The translations under genes were made by a program, and so were the position numbers. A stretch of 64,000 nt of DNA from Rhodopirellula europaea 6C (GTDB taxonomy: Bacteria > Planctomycetota > Planctomycetia > Pirellulales > Pirellulaceae), in contig NZ_ANMO01000257.1 of the NCBI RefSeq assembly GCF_000338295.1, positions 1 to 64,000 on the forward strand, in the 5' to 3' direction. This document shows positions 52,242 through 61,997 of this stretch, in pieces; position 1 is the stretch's first letter, and each line of letters opens with the position of its first letter. Below the pieces are notes generated by a model. That model was not told the DNA's origin. It did not search any database and worked only from the letters and a program-made list of their open reading frames with translations.

Positions 52242-53747
52242 ATGAACCTCGCGAGGCTGGTCCCATCTCAAACATCGTCTCGATTCCTCCGGTCTTTCCC
52301 GCGTTGGGCTGGGGCGTTTTGCTGGATCGTCGTGAGTTGCCAAATCGTCTCAGGGGACGAGTCAAACAACGCCGATTCATCCGTCAGCAGCGAGGCACTC
52401 CGACCCAACATCATTTATGTGATGGCCGATGACCTTGGATACGGCGACCTCGGGTGCTACGGCCAAACTCGGATTCAGACGCCGCATCTGGATCAAATGG
52501 CGGCAGATGGAATTCGATTCACCGATCACTACGCCGGACACACCGTGTGTCGCCCTTCTCGCTTGACGCTGTGGACGGGCAAGCATGTTGGCAGCACTGG
52601 ATTGATTGGCAACGCGGCTCGCAATTTGACGGGGGAGCAACCGACCGTGGCCTCGTTGCTATCTCAGGCTGGTTATGCCACCGGTGGGGTCGGCAAATGG
52701 GCGCTCGGCAATGTGGATGTTCCCGAAGAGATCGAGAACCCAGGCCATCCGCTCGCCAATGGATTTGATGCTTGGACGGGCTACATGAACCAATCCAATG
52801 CCCACAACTATTACCCGCCGTTCCTGTGGAAAAACTACAAGCAGAGTTTCTATCCCGGCAACGTGATCAGCACCGATCCGATCGCTCGCGGTCGCGTTGC
52901 AGTCAAACGAGAAACTTATTCGCACGACGTGGTGACGGATGCTGCGTTTGATTTCATTCGCGAGCATCAGTCCGATTCTTTTCTATTGCACGTTCATTGG
53001 ACGATCCCGCATGCCAACAACGAAGGCGGGCGATTGAATGGCGACGGAATGGAGGTGCCGGACTATGGCATCTACGCCGATGAAGGATGGCCCAACCCAG
53101 AGAAAGGTTTCGCGGCGATGATCACTCGGATGGATCGAGACATGGGCCGCATGATGGCTTTGTTGGCGGAGCTCAATCTGACCGAAAAGACGCTGGTGAT
53201 CTTCACGTCCGACAATGGGCCGCATCATGAGGGAGGCCACAGCGATTTGTTCTTCAACAGCAGCGGTCCGCTTCAAGGCAGCAAGCGTTCGATGCACGAA
53301 GGTGGCATTCGCGTGCCTTTCATCGCGAAATGGCCGGGGACGATCGAACCGAATTCGATCAGCGATCACCCTTCCGCGTTTTGGGACTTTTTGCCGACCG
53401 CGTGCGAGTTGGCTGGTGCGGAACCTCCAGCAGACATCGATGGGATTTCCTACTTGCCCGCTCTGCTGAATCAACCTGAGAAGCAAACCAAGCATCGCTA
53501 TTTGTACTGGGCCAGCAGCGAAGGCCCGACCTCGGTTGGGCTTCGTTCAGAAAAATGGAAAGCGGTGAACTATCCCGGCGGAACCAAGAAGCGACGCAGC
53601 GGAAATGGCAAGCCAGTTGTCAACGAGGATGGTTGGAAACTGTTTGATTTGTCGTCTGATCCGGGGGAGAAAAACGATGTTTCAAAAGAACATCCCGAGG
53701 AGCTGGAACGATTGGTCGAAATGGCTCGCGAAGACGGGCTGTTTTGA
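52242..53747 (+). CDS. Secreted sulfatase (CRPSR type)
   Basis: 501 residues. Hydrophobic segment at 22-37 as a signal. RPNIIYVMADDLGYGDLGCY metal motif; HTVCRPSRLTLWTGKH with Cys103 as the formylglycine site; GVGKWALGN in place of GKWHLG (His replaced by Ala), IFTSDNGPHHEGGHSDLFFN and the C-terminal VGLRSEKWKAVNYP. The GKWHLG change removes a residue that in many sulfatases touches the sulfate, so the pocket may differ. Divergent from the gene ending at 50054 with 109 bp between starts, a likely shared control region. A long hairpin follows its stop. Confidence 0.9.
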   Translation: MNLARLVPSQTSSRFLRSFPRWAGAFCWIVVSCQIVSGDESNNADSSVSSEALRPNIIYVMADDLGYGDLGCYGQTRIQTPHLDQMAADGIRFTDHYAGHTVCRPSRLTLWTGKHVGSTGLIGNAARNLTGEQPTVASLLSQAGYATGGVGKWALGNVDVPEEIENPGHPLANGFDAWTGYMNQSNAHNYYPPFLWKNYKQSFYPGNVISTDPIARGRVAVKRETYSHDVVTDAAFDFIREHQSDSFLLHVHWTIPHANNEGGRLNGDGMEVPDYGIYADEGWPNPEKGFAAMITRMDRDMGRMMALLAELNLTEKTLVIFTSDNGPHHEGGHSDLFFNSSGPLQGSKRSMHEGGIRVPFIAKWPGTIEPNSISDHPSAFWDFLPTACELAGAEPPADIDGISYLPALLNQPEKQTKHRYLYWASSEGPTSVGLRSEKWKAVNYPGGTKKRRSGNGKPVVNEDGWKLFDLSSDPGEKNDVSKEHPEELERLVEMAREDGLF

Positions 53748-53817
53748 GGGGATGCCCTCGTTGAGCCGGGTTTGGTGGATTTTTTGCTGCGCGATCGGCG
53801 GTCGCAATTAGGATGAA

Positions 53818-53854
53818 ATCGGAGACGTCGCGAATAGCAGCGACCTTCTCCGAT
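53818..53854. terminator. Hairpin after the CRPSR sulfatase gene
   Basis: ATCGGAGA (53818-53825) with TCTCCGAT (53847-53854) and an inner GTCGC (53827-53831) / GCGAC (53840-53844) form a 13-pair stem with a small bulge. It is 71 bases after the sulfatase stop and 36 before the next gene. Confidence 0.5.
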
Positions 53855-53890
53855 CCCACCTGTTTTGACCCACCTTAGAAGATCGACACC

Positions 53891-54586
53891 ATGATGAAGA
53901 AGACTTCGACGGCCGCATTCACGCTGGCCCTTTCATTCGCCGCACCCGGTTTCGCGGGCGATTGTTTTCGCAAAACCACCTGTGCCCCCAAGTGCGTGAC
54001 CGCTCCCGCGTGTCCCACCGAGGTGACGAACTGTTCATCAGTCGCCGGTGGCATGACTGCTCACGACATGGGCGGAATGGACAATCCCAGCGAACTGAAC
54101 GTCGCGTTGACGACCGAGCTGGTCGCATTGCGAGCTGAAGTCGCGGCGGCTAATCAATCGTTGGAAGAGAAAGACGCTGCGATCGCGGAAGCAAATGAGA
54201 AGGTCGCTTCATTGGAAGAGCAGATTGCTGCCTTGAAAGCCGATGTCGCAGCCCAAACTGAGCGAGCCAAGAAGGCTGAGAAACAGTCTGACGACGCTCG
54301 GGAGCTAGCCCAGCAAGTTGAGACGATCGCTCAGCAACAACGCAAAAAGCTTCAGCAAGAAGTCGAAACATTGAAGAAGGACATGGAAGCTCAAACGAGC
54401 AAATTGCAACAGCAGCTCACCAGCGCGAAGGCCAGCTTGGACAAAGCCAACGCGGCTTTGGAAGAGGAACGCAAGCAACGTGAAGAAGAGCGTCGCCAGC
54501 AAGAACAGAAAGCTGCAGCGAGTGCGAAGGACGAAGAGGAACCGTCGGACGCATCGGATGAGGAAGCTGCAAAATCAGAAGATTGA
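53891..54586 (+). CDS. Secreted Cys-containing coiled-coil protein, unknown function
   Basis: 231 residues. A signal peptide (MMKKTSTAAFTLALSFAAPG) is followed by a short Cys-rich stretch, DCFRKTTCAPKCVTAPACPT, with five further-spaced Cys up to NCSSV. From residue ~70 to ~210 the protein is a long charged coiled coil with many Glu, Lys, Gln and Ala heptads, and it ends in an acidic tail (KDEEEPSDASDEEAAKSED). Proteins of this shape may span or tether envelope layers; no family was recognised. It converges with the TadE-like gene across a perfect hairpin. Confidence 0.75.
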   Translation: MMKKTSTAAFTLALSFAAPGFAGDCFRKTTCAPKCVTAPACPTEVTNCSSVAGGMTAHDMGGMDNPSELNVALTTELVALRAEVAAANQSLEEKDAAIAEANEKVASLEEQIAALKADVAAQTERAKKAEKQSDDARELAQQVETIAQQQRKKLQQEVETLKKDMEAQTSKLQQQLTSAKASLDKANAALEEERKQREEERRQQEQKAAASAKDEEEPSDASDEEAAKSED

Positions 54587-54602
54587 AGTTTGGGTTTTGA
54601 AG

Positions 54603-54639
54603 GAATGTTCGGCGTTGGTTGACGCAACGCCGAACATTC
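54603..54639. terminator. Perfect bidirectional hairpin terminator
   Basis: GAATGTTCGGCGTTG (54603-54617) and CAACGCCGAACATTC (54625-54639) are exact 15-base arms with a seven-base loop. They lie between the convergent stops of the coiled-coil gene and the TadE-like gene. Confidence 0.75.
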
Positions 54640-54689
54640 ATATTCAAGCGGTAGTCGTGTGAGCGAGTTCCTGGGAATTCAACTCAAAA

Positions 54690-55199
54690 TCAGTTGCTGC
54701 TCTCACGCCGCATGGTCGTGGATCCTTCAATGTTGGTGTGTCCCATCGCGAGAGTGTTTGGTAGCCAGCTGTTTTCGGCGATTGGGATGTAAACGTTGAC
54801 TGTGACCAATTCCACTCCGGTGGAACCGTCGCTCGTGAAATCGACGGTTGAGCTGCCGCCACTGATTCCCATCAAACCAAGTTCTTCCTCCACTCGAGAG
54901 GAAATTTCGCTCGTCGTTGCCGATGGCTTGATTGCAACTCGAGCGCCCTCGCGGGTGGCATGAATCGCACTGTCACGAAGCATGCTGAGTCTTCCGAGTT
55001 CGATCAGCCCGAAGGTCAAGAAGATCATCAACGGAGCAATGAATGCGAATTCGACGGCCGCAGCGCCATGACGCAACAAAGACGGTCGTCGAGATGTGCT
55101 GGCAGTGCATCCCGTCTTCTTGCGAGGGCCTCGTTCCCGAGAGACTTTCGACTCGGCGCGTCTCCGGCGGGCAGGTCTTCCTTTCAATGAACGTTTCAT
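54690..55199 (-). CDS. TadE-like pilus assembly protein
   Basis: 169 residues from the ATG at 55199 (MKRSLKGRPARRRRAESKVS), four bases after the TadG-like stop. The TadE motif RHGAAAVEFAFIAPLMIFLT followed by FGLIELGRLSMLRDSAIHAT is clear: a prepilin-like helix with the conserved Glu. The basic ~45 residues before it are longer than usual. TadE-like pseudopilins belong to Flp/Tad pilus machines. No tad ATPase or secretin is in the window, so it may serve a distant apparatus. Confidence 0.85.
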   Translation of the reverse strand: MKRSLKGRPARRRRAESKVSRERGPRKKTGCTASTSRRPSLLRHGAAAVEFAFIAPLMIFLTFGLIELGRLSMLRDSAIHATREGARVAIKPSATTSEISSRVEEELGLMGISGGSSTVDFTSDGSTGVELVTVNVYIPIAENSWLPNTLAMGHTNIEGSTTMRRESSN

Positions 55200-55203
55200 G
55201 AGA

Positions 55204-56358
55204 TCAGTCCACCAACATTGCAGGAGAGTACAAAAACTCGCTGTGGACATTGCCTGCGACGTCGAATTCGCACCCTCTCGCAATCATCGGGGTGGGCTGA
55301 ATCGTCAGGTGCTTCTTCTTCATCGGGCCGGTTAGCTTCACGCTGAGGATTCTCACGCCTTCCCACCGCACGATCGTGTAATTGGCGTTGTTGCCGTTGC
55401 CTTGCACCTTGCGGAAGATCGGAATGATCCTTTTCTCACCGATGATGGAGCTGAGTTCGGCTTTGATTCCCGCACTGATTCCCGTGTCGCCGTTCAAGGA
55501 CAGTTCGCCGTGTTCATCAAAGACCAATTCACGTCCCAAAGCATCAAAATCATCTTGCGAGATTCCATAGAGAATCTGGCGGCGAAGATCGCTGGTGCTG
55601 TTGTTGGATGATCCAATGTCGACCGTTCCACGATTACCAGGAGCACCGGTTCCCGTTGGATAGAGTGAGCATTCGTGGAAGCCGTCGCTTCCTTCCACGA
55701 CCGATCCGTTGAAGTACATCAAGTCGTCAGAAGTTTGTTTGTCACTGACCAGTTGCCAAGTTTCCTCATCCAGAGCAATGGGCAAGATGTCAATCTTGGT
55801 TCCATTGTTCGGTGGACGCTTGAACCCGCTGATATTGTGTTGGAATGCTGCAGTCACGCTTTGACGAAGAGATTGCGATTTTCGACCAGTCAATCCAGCC
55901 AGCTGCAACGGAAGTTCGCCATGAGCCGAGTTTGTCAGATGTAGATTGACGCGGACCGCGTTGGCAGACGCCCAATCATTCATTGGCTCAAAGACTTGAG
56001 TCGCATGATCGTAAGATCCAATCTCGACCGCGTGATCGACTGAGCCAACATGAGCCTGGATTTGTCCGATGTGATTGGCTGAGCTGATTCGGTCTGCTGA
56101 AGACTTTACCTGGCTGACGCCGTCGTGGTCCCCGTTGACGCGAGCGTCATACAACGCCCAGGCTCCCGCGAGTGCAGCAGAATCGGCGGACCTGGAAAGT
56201 TCTGTTCTCGCGGTGTTGATGTAGGCGAATTCTGAAATGACCGCCAGAACTGTGAACAACGCGACACAGAGAATGAGGCCAAAGATTCCCGCGGCGCCGC
56301 GTCGGGATTCAGGTTCTTGAATGCAATAGCGGAGTTGGATGATCGATTTGGATGACAT
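55204..56358 (-). CDS. TadG-like protein (putative Flp pilus assembly)
   Basis: 384 residues. The N-terminus RRGAAGIFGLILCVALFTVL followed by AVISEFAYINTARTELSRSA and DSAALAGAWALYDARVNGDH is the TadG-like N-terminal pattern (a single hydrophobic helix with small residues). The rest is a large extracytoplasmic part with no recognised von Willebrand motif; it includes VSDKQTSDDLMYFNGSVVEG. Translated just before the TadE-like gene. Confidence 0.8.
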   Translation of the reverse strand: MSSKSIIQLRYCIQEPESRRGAAGIFGLILCVALFTVLAVISEFAYINTARTELSRSADSAALAGAWALYDARVNGDHDGVSQVKSSADRISSANHIGQIQAHVGSVDHAVEIGSYDHATQVFEPMNDWASANAVRVNLHLTNSAHGELPLQLAGLTGRKSQSLRQSVTAAFQHNISGFKRPPNNGTKIDILPIALDEETWQLVSDKQTSDDLMYFNGSVVEGSDGFHECSLYPTGTGAPGNRGTVDIGSSNNSTSDLRRQILYGISQDDFDALGRELVFDEHGELSLNGDTGISAGIKAELSSIIGEKRIIPIFRKVQGNGNNANYTIVRWEGVRILSVKLTGPMKKKHLTIQPTPMIARGCEFDVAGNVHSEFLYSPAMLVD

Positions 56359-56466
56359 TTGATTTCAACTGGATGATGGCAGAACGCGATGGTTGGAGAC
56401 GAACGGATGATCTTCTGAAGATTCGTCCACTGTGCATTGGCACGATACGTTGATCCGATCGTTCGA

Positions 56467-57117
56467 TCACGAATTGATCGATGTCGGTGTCAGATTGACT
56501 GTGATGACTTGGTCACTGCCATCCTCAAAAACGACCCGGATAGTTTTCAATCGAATCGAACGAACACGATTGGCTCCGAATCCGATGTCGACATTCGCGA
56601 GGCTTGTATCGGGGTGATATTTCATCAGGCCATCACCGCTCTCATGTGGCATTTCAACCAAGTAGTCAGGGCCTCCAAAGGCTCCCCAATCAGCCGACTC
56701 ACCATTTTTGATCGCAAAAAGATAGCGAGAGTTCTTGACGGCCATGACGGTTGTCCATCGGATGCAGTCGTTGCTCGCTGACCAGTTTTGAAAGTCTCCA
56801 CCACGTTCGTGGTCGACCGCCTTGTCGTTGACCGCGGCAGTGACGCGGAACCCACCGCTTGAATAGGTTGCATCCGCCGCGTAGTTCAGTTGCAACTCGA
56901 AGTAGCGAGATTCGTCGTCTCGGTTCGGAAAGACGAAAAACGATACTTGTGGCGAATTGATGTCAGGCTCGGGATCGCCCAGAGTCAGTTCCCAGTTTTC
57001 TTCGATGAAGTAGATCGATTTACGATCGTCTGCAGAGACGTCGCTTGGGGTGAGTGAAACCCATAAGCCCAGCAGGCTCGCGAGGAGTAGCTTTAAAAGG
57101 ACAAGTTCGTTCCGCAT
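56467..57117 (-). CDS. Secreted protein of unknown function
   Basis: 216 residues from the ATG at 57117 (MRNELVLLKLLLASLLGLWV, a signal peptide); the frame is open to 57171. The mature part, from DDRKSIYFIEENWELTLGDP to VRSIRLKTIRVVFEDGSDQ, appears beta-rich, with WELTLGDPEPDINSPQVSFF near the start. No family was recognised with certainty. It lies 108 bp upstream of the TadG-like gene in the same direction and could be part of the same unit. Confidence 0.7.
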   Translation of the reverse strand: MRNELVLLKLLLASLLGLWVSLTPSDVSADDRKSIYFIEENWELTLGDPEPDINSPQVSFFVFPNRDDESRYFELQLNYAADATYSSGGFRVTAAVNDKAVDHERGGDFQNWSASNDCIRWTTVMAVKNSRYLFAIKNGESADWGAFGGPDYLVEMPHESGDGLMKYHPDTSLANVDIGFGANRVRSIRLKTIRVVFEDGSDQVITVNLTPTSINS

Positions 57118-57558
57118 GGTGTGCGCCTTCGGTGTGAGCAGGAAATCCCCCCCGCTCGATGTGACAACCACATCTTCTCGCGATGTCGATAAGCATCCAG
57201 GGCGGTCTGGCAGTCCAAGTTTTTCAACATGGATCCATGACTTTGCGTCCCACGTTTACACGCGGTTTGCCGTTTTCTTGAATGTCGAATCGGAAGCCCA
57301 CAACTTCGCTAATAAGAACACTAGGTCACGAATGAGCAGGTGGGCTTTCGTGAGCCATCCCCGGTTGCAAATTGTGCGACTGCGACAGTGGTTCGCCCGC
57401 TCGTGCCGGTTGAAACGATTTTGCGGCGGAATGGGCGGTCTTTGGTGCTCGAGGCCAGCGGGGCAAAGGTGTGATGAATCGTGGGGAACACGGTCATTCG
57501 GAATGGTGTATCCTGTAACGCCCGCCTCTGCCCCCACCTTTTGATCGACGGTTCTGTA
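57118..57558. other. Intergenic region between divergent genes, no gene supported
   Basis: This 441-bp stretch separates the secreted protein gene from the PSC1 gene. Open frames exist on both strands but have no signal, motif or ribosome site that I trust. Promoters for both sides should lie here; TATCCT at 57508-57513 on the plus strand is one weak -10 candidate. Confidence 0.4.
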
Positions 57559-60519
57559 ATGAAGAGTCCGTTCGCCCCGCACTTGTTTGACAACGTCATC
57601 GCTCAATCAAACCGCGATCGATGTTGTTCGATCGCCAATCGTTGGCTGACCGCTCGATGGATGCTGGTTTTTTTTTGGCTAACCATCGGTTGTGCAGCGA
57701 TGGTTTCCGCGGATGAATCGAACGAAGAATCCTTTGACTTCTTCGAAGCTCGCATTCGTCCGGTTCTGATCAAGCATTGCTATGAATGCCATGCGGAGGA
57801 TTCGGAAGACCTCGGCGGTTCGTTGCGTTTGGATGTGAAGGACGGATGGGAAGTTGGCGGTGACAGTGGGCCGGCCATCCGACCTGGCGATCCCGCGGCA
57901 AGCGAACTGATGGCGGCGATTCGTTACGAGTCCTCCGAGATGCCACCCTCGGGAAAGCTGCCCGACCACGTGGTGCGAGATTTTGAAAAATGGATTCGCG
58001 ATGGTGCGGCTGATCCAAGATTGATGGATGAAGAGGAACAGCTCACAAGTTCTCAGCCAAAGTCATTCGACTGGGAACAGGCTCGGCAGTTTTGGGCGTT
58101 TCAGCCTCCACGTGCGAGCGAGTCGCCGGTTGCGTTTGATTCTGATTCCGCGATCGATGCCTACCTGCAACGACGCTTGGACGCGGAAGGTTTGACCGCG
58201 ACTCCGATCGCAAGCCCGAGTGTGCGGTTGCGACGTTTGGCGTTTGATCTGACTGGGTTGCCGCCTGATCCTGAAACGCTTCGGCAATTTCAAGCGGATC
58301 CCAGCGACGCACATTGGCGGCGATTGGTGGATCGCTATCTGGCCAGCACGCAGTTCGCGGAACATTGGGCGAGGCACTGGATGGACGTGGCTCGCTATGC
58401 CGACAGCAACGGCAGCGATTTCAATGCGACCCATCACGACGCTTGGCGGTATCGCGATTACTTGGTGCGGTCGTTTGCCAACGACATGCCGATCGACCGG
58501 ATGATTCGCGAACAGATCGCGGGTGATTTGATGCCGGCGTCTTCCGATGAAGATCGACGTGACAAGTTGGTCGCCACCACATTCTTGATGATCGGCACCA
58601 AGATGCTGAGTGAACGCAACAAGACCAAGTTGCGGATGGATGTGGTCGACGAGCAACTCGACACGGTCGGACGTGCTTTTCTTGGCATGACGTTTGGTTG
58701 TGCTCGCTGTCACGATCACAAGTTTGATCCCATCACCACGCGAGACTACTACGCGATGGCGGGGATCTTTCGCAGCACGCGAACACTGCATGGCGAGTCG
58801 CAGCAATACGTCAGCACTTGGAAGAAAACTCCGCTTCCCATTTCAAAGAAGCACAAGGAGTCCATTCGCGAACACGAAAAATCGCTGCAAGGCCTCGATC
58901 AAGAGATCAAAGCAGTCGAGGCTGAACTGAAGGTTCTGGCAGAGAAGACGGAACTCGAAGGCATCACGATCGATGATGTCGATGCCGTTCGTGAAGGTCA
59001 CTGGGTTGAATCGACGTACAAATCTGGGTTTGTTGGCAAAGGTTATGTGCACGACGAAAACCGAAACAAAGGCGAGGCGTCGATCCGGTTTGCCGCGGTC
59101 TTGCCCAATGCCGGACGGTATGAGCTTCGGGTTCACTACAACTCCAGCGGCAATCGGGCGTCGAATCTGCCTATCGTGGTGCAGTTGAACGACGAGACTC
59201 ACAATCTGGTTTTGAATCAGACGGTTCCTCCGACGACGGGCACTTACAGCGTGCTGAAGGAGTTTGACTGCGAGGCGGAAACCCGGTCGCAGGTCACGCT
59301 TTCGAACCGTGGGACGGATGGTTATGTGATCGCCGATGCCGTGCAGTGGGTTCAGGTCGATGGCGAAAAGGACCAGGGTGAATCAGACGCGGCGATCGAA
59401 CAAAGCATCGCGATGCGAACCACGTTGACTCAGACACTCAAGCAACTGAAGTCACAACGAGCCGATTTGGTCGCCAATGCTCCGCCCCCCGTTCCGACCG
59501 CGATGGCGCTGGCCGATTTACCCATCGATGAGCAGGAGGATTGCCCGATTCATATTCGGGGTGAGGTCAGCAATCTGGGCGACATCGTCCCGAGAGGCAT
59601 TCCGCAGGTCTTCAGCGAATCCACCACCGCTTTTGAACCCTTGGAAGGAAGCGGTCGGTTGGAGTTGGCACAGTGGTTGACCGATCCTGATCACCCGCTG
59701 ACCGCGCGGGTCAGTGTCAACCGAATCTGGATGCACCTGATGGGCGAAGGACTGGTGCGGACCGTCGACAACTTCGGCGTTCGTGGTGAGAAACCAACTC
59801 ATCCCGAGTTGCTGGATGCGTTGACGATCGACTTTGTACGCAACGGTTGGCGTCAGAAGCGTTTGATTCGAAACATCGTTTGCAGCGACGCGTATTCACG
59901 ATCGATGGTTTCGGATGACGACCCGCGAGTCTCACTCGATCCTGAAAACCGACTGCGAGGTCGGGCCGTTCGCAGACGCATTCCCGCGGAAGCGATTCGC
60001 GATGCGATGTTGGTTGCTGCCGGCACGCTCGACCCCAGCGGTCGTGAAAACTTGATGGATAGCTATGCCACCTTGGTCAGTCAAAACAACGCCAACTCCA
60101 AAGCGACCACCAAGTTTGGGCTGGATGATCCAAAGCGAACAATCTACTTGCCATTGATTCGATCCGAAGTGCCACCGTTGCTGGCGAATCTTGACGCGGC
60201 GGATCCGGATTTGTTGGTTGGGAAACGACCGACAACGAACGTGCCGGCGCAAGCGTTGACGTTGATCGGCAGCCCCGAGGTACGTCGATGGGCGATGCAA
60301 ACGACGAAGCGAATGATGAAAGAGACAGCCGACGACACGCAGCGTGTCCGGTGGGCCTGCGCGGTGTTGTTCTCTCGCGACCCTCGACCGGTCGACGAAC
60401 AAATCTTGCACGCTTGGTTGGAAAGCGATGTGGCGAAGGCCATGTCGAGCGACGAAGAACGTTATCGCGAATGGATCGCGGCGATGTTTGCGAGCACCGA
60501 ATTTCGATTTTTGGATTGA
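57559..60519 (+). CDS. PSC1 (cytochrome-C-like) - DUF1549 - golvesin-like - DUF1553 secreted protein
   Basis: 986 residues from the ATG at 57559; a frame open to 57481 and an internal ATG before the signal-like [20 protein letters not shown] are alternatives. The planctomycete-type PSC1 domain starts near 60 with [20 protein letters not shown], where CYECH is a haem-c-like motif. DUF1549 follows ([38 protein letters not shown]). Residues ~480-610 ([51 protein letters not shown]) resemble a golvesin C-terminal/xanthan-lyase-like domain inserted before DUF1553 ([20 protein letters not shown] and [17 protein letters not shown]). The role is unknown; the family is hugely expanded in planctomycetes. 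It is followed 10 bases later by a DUF1501 gene. Confidence 0.88.
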   Translation: MKSPFAPHLFDNVIAQSNRDRCCSIANRWLTARWMLVFFWLTIGCAAMVSADESNEESFDFFEARIRPVLIKHCYECHAEDSEDLGGSLRLDVKDGWEVGGDSGPAIRPGDPAASELMAAIRYESSEMPPSGKLPDHVVRDFEKWIRDGAADPRLMDEEEQLTSSQPKSFDWEQARQFWAFQPPRASESPVAFDSDSAIDAYLQRRLDAEGLTATPIASPSVRLRRLAFDLTGLPPDPETLRQFQADPSDAHWRRLVDRYLASTQFAEHWARHWMDVARYADSNGSDFNATHHDAWRYRDYLVRSFANDMPIDRMIREQIAGDLMPASSDEDRRDKLVATTFLMIGTKMLSERNKTKLRMDVVDEQLDTVGRAFLGMTFGCARCHDHKFDPITTRDYYAMAGIFRSTRTLHGESQQYVSTWKKTPLPISKKHKESIREHEKSLQGLDQEIKAVEAELKVLAEKTELEGITIDDVDAVREGHWVESTYKSGFVGKGYVHDENRNKGEASIRFAAVLPNAGRYELRVHYNSSGNRASNLPIVVQLNDETHNLVLNQTVPPTTGTYSVLKEFDCEAETRSQVTLSNRGTDGYVIADAVQWVQVDGEKDQGESDAAIEQSIAMRTTLTQTLKQLKSQRADLVANAPPPVPTAMALADLPIDEQEDCPIHIRGEVSNLGDIVPRGIPQVFSESTTAFEPLEGSGRLELAQWLTDPDHPLTARVSVNRIWMHLMGEGLVRTVDNFGVRGEKPTHPELLDALTIDFVRNGWRQKRLIRNIVCSDAYSRSMVSDDDPRVSLDPENRLRGRAVRRRIPAEAIRDAMLVAAGTLDPSGRENLMDSYATLVSQNNANSKATTKFGLDDPKRTIYLPLIRSEVPPLLANLDAADPDLLVGKRPTTNVPAQALTLIGSPEVRRWAMQTTKRMMKETADDTQRVRWACAVLFSRDPRPVDEQILHAWLESDVAKAMSSDEERYREWIAAMFASTEFRFLD

Positions 60520-60529
60520 GGCGAAACTG

Positions 60530-61900
60530 ATGAAACTGAACCGTCGAGATTGCTTGGTCCAATCGACTTGGACGACTGGAGCGTTGGCTGTCACCGCGTC
60601 GGCGATGCCCGCGTCGAATGTGTGGGCCAATGACTCGGGTGTGCAGACGCCTGTGCAGCATCACGCGGCGAAAGCCAAGCGGGTGATCTTCTTGTTCATG
60701 CATGGCGGACCGTCGCATGTCGACACGTTTGATTACAAGCCGCGGTTGATCGCCGACAACGGAAAAGATTTGCCGTTTGAGTTGCCGCCTCAAATCAGTG
60801 CCAAGCCAACGTTGCTGGCCAGCCCCTGGAAATGGTCGCAACACGGTGAGGCTGGGTTATGGGCAACCGATTTATTGCCGGAGATGAACAAGCATCTGGA
60901 TTCGCTGTGCGTTGTTCGGTCCATGCACACTCGCGGCCAATCACACGGCCAAGCGGTCGGAATGGTCAACACGGGCAGCGACAACTTTGTCCGCCCCAGT
61001 GTTGGTGCATGGATCAGTTATGCATTGGGGGCCGGGCATCCGGATTTGCCGGCTCACGTCGCGATCGCACCCGCGACCGCCCATGGTGGACCTCGCAATT
61101 ATGGGGCCGCGTTCTTGCCGGCCAAGCATCAAGCGACCGTGGTCGGCAAAAACGGTCAGATTGGCGATGGAAAGATCGCCTACTTGGATGCGGCTGAGGG
61201 ATACCAGTTTGACTTGGTCAACCAGATCAATCGAGGCCATGTGCAATCCGCAGGGCGGGACCGAGCGACCGATGGTGCCATCGAGGCGGTCGACTTGGCC
61301 AATCGGATGCGAGGCACCGCGCCGGAGGTAATGGATTTGTCGGAGGAAACCGAAGCGACCAAGAAACTGTACGGGATCGATGAGAAGACGACCGACTCGT
61401 TTGGACGCAGTTGTTTGATGGCGCGTCGGTTGGCGGAATCCGGGGTTCGATTCATCACCGTCAGCAGCGGCCAAGTGTGGGACCAACATGGCAACTTGAA
61501 GAACGGTCACCAGAAAAATGCAGCCAAGACGGACCTGCCGATCGCAGGATTGTTCGCGGATCTGAAGCAACGCGGGCTCTGGGAAGACACATTGGTCGTG
61601 TGGGGCGGCGAATTTGGACGGACGCCCGTTGTTCAGGGAAGCAATGGTCGCGACCACAACCCGCAAGGATTCTCAATGGTGCTGGGCGGTGGCGGGATTC
61701 GCGGCGGAATCACGTACGGAGAGACCGATGACTATGGCTACTACGCGGTTCGCGATCGCGTTCACATGCATGATTTGCACGCGACCATGCTGCATCAACT
61801 TGGAATCGACCACGAGTGTTTGACGTATCCCTACGCTGGTCGCGATTTTCGACTGACGGACGTCCACGGGCGGGTGGTTGGCGAAATTGTTGAGTCCTAA
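60530..61900 (+). CDS. DUF1501 secreted protein
   Basis: 456 residues from the ATG at 60530, ten bases after the previous stop; an earlier frame start at 60344 lies inside that gene. [20 protein letters not shown] is a twin-arginine-like signal. [20 protein letters not shown] is the DUF1501 start, a metal-binding segment of the alkaline-phosphatase/sulfatase superfamily. Later parts are [40 protein letters not shown] and [20 protein letters not shown]. Partner of the PSC1/DUF1549/DUF1553 protein in the usual planctomycete pair; possibly a periplasmic hydrolase on polysaccharide. Activity untested as far as I know. Confidence 0.9.
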   Translation: MKLNRRDCLVQSTWTTGALAVTASAMPASNVWANDSGVQTPVQHHAAKAKRVIFLFMHGGPSHVDTFDYKPRLIADNGKDLPFELPPQISAKPTLLASPWKWSQHGEAGLWATDLLPEMNKHLDSLCVVRSMHTRGQSHGQAVGMVNTGSDNFVRPSVGAWISYALGAGHPDLPAHVAIAPATAHGGPRNYGAAFLPAKHQATVVGKNGQIGDGKIAYLDAAEGYQFDLVNQINRGHVQSAGRDRATDGAIEAVDLANRMRGTAPEVMDLSEETEATKKLYGIDEKTTDSFGRSCLMARRLAESGVRFITVSSGQVWDQHGNLKNGHQKNAAKTDLPIAGLFADLKQRGLWEDTLVVWGGEFGRTPVVQGSNGRDHNPQGFSMVLGGGGIRGGITYGETDDYGYYAVRDRVHMHDLHATMLHQLGIDHECLTYPYAGRDFRLTDVHGRVVGEIVES

Positions 61901-61997
61901 ACTCGAGTCCTGAGATGGTTGGCTAGTTTTGGGATCGGCTGGTAAGTTGGCGGTCATAGAAGACCGAATTCGAACTTGCTGGCTTGATTGAACCGAA

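Noticed and set aside
57256-57606. Minus-strand frames upstream of the PSC1 gene
   Set aside because: They overlap the start of the PSC1 gene and show no motif, signal or ribosome site.
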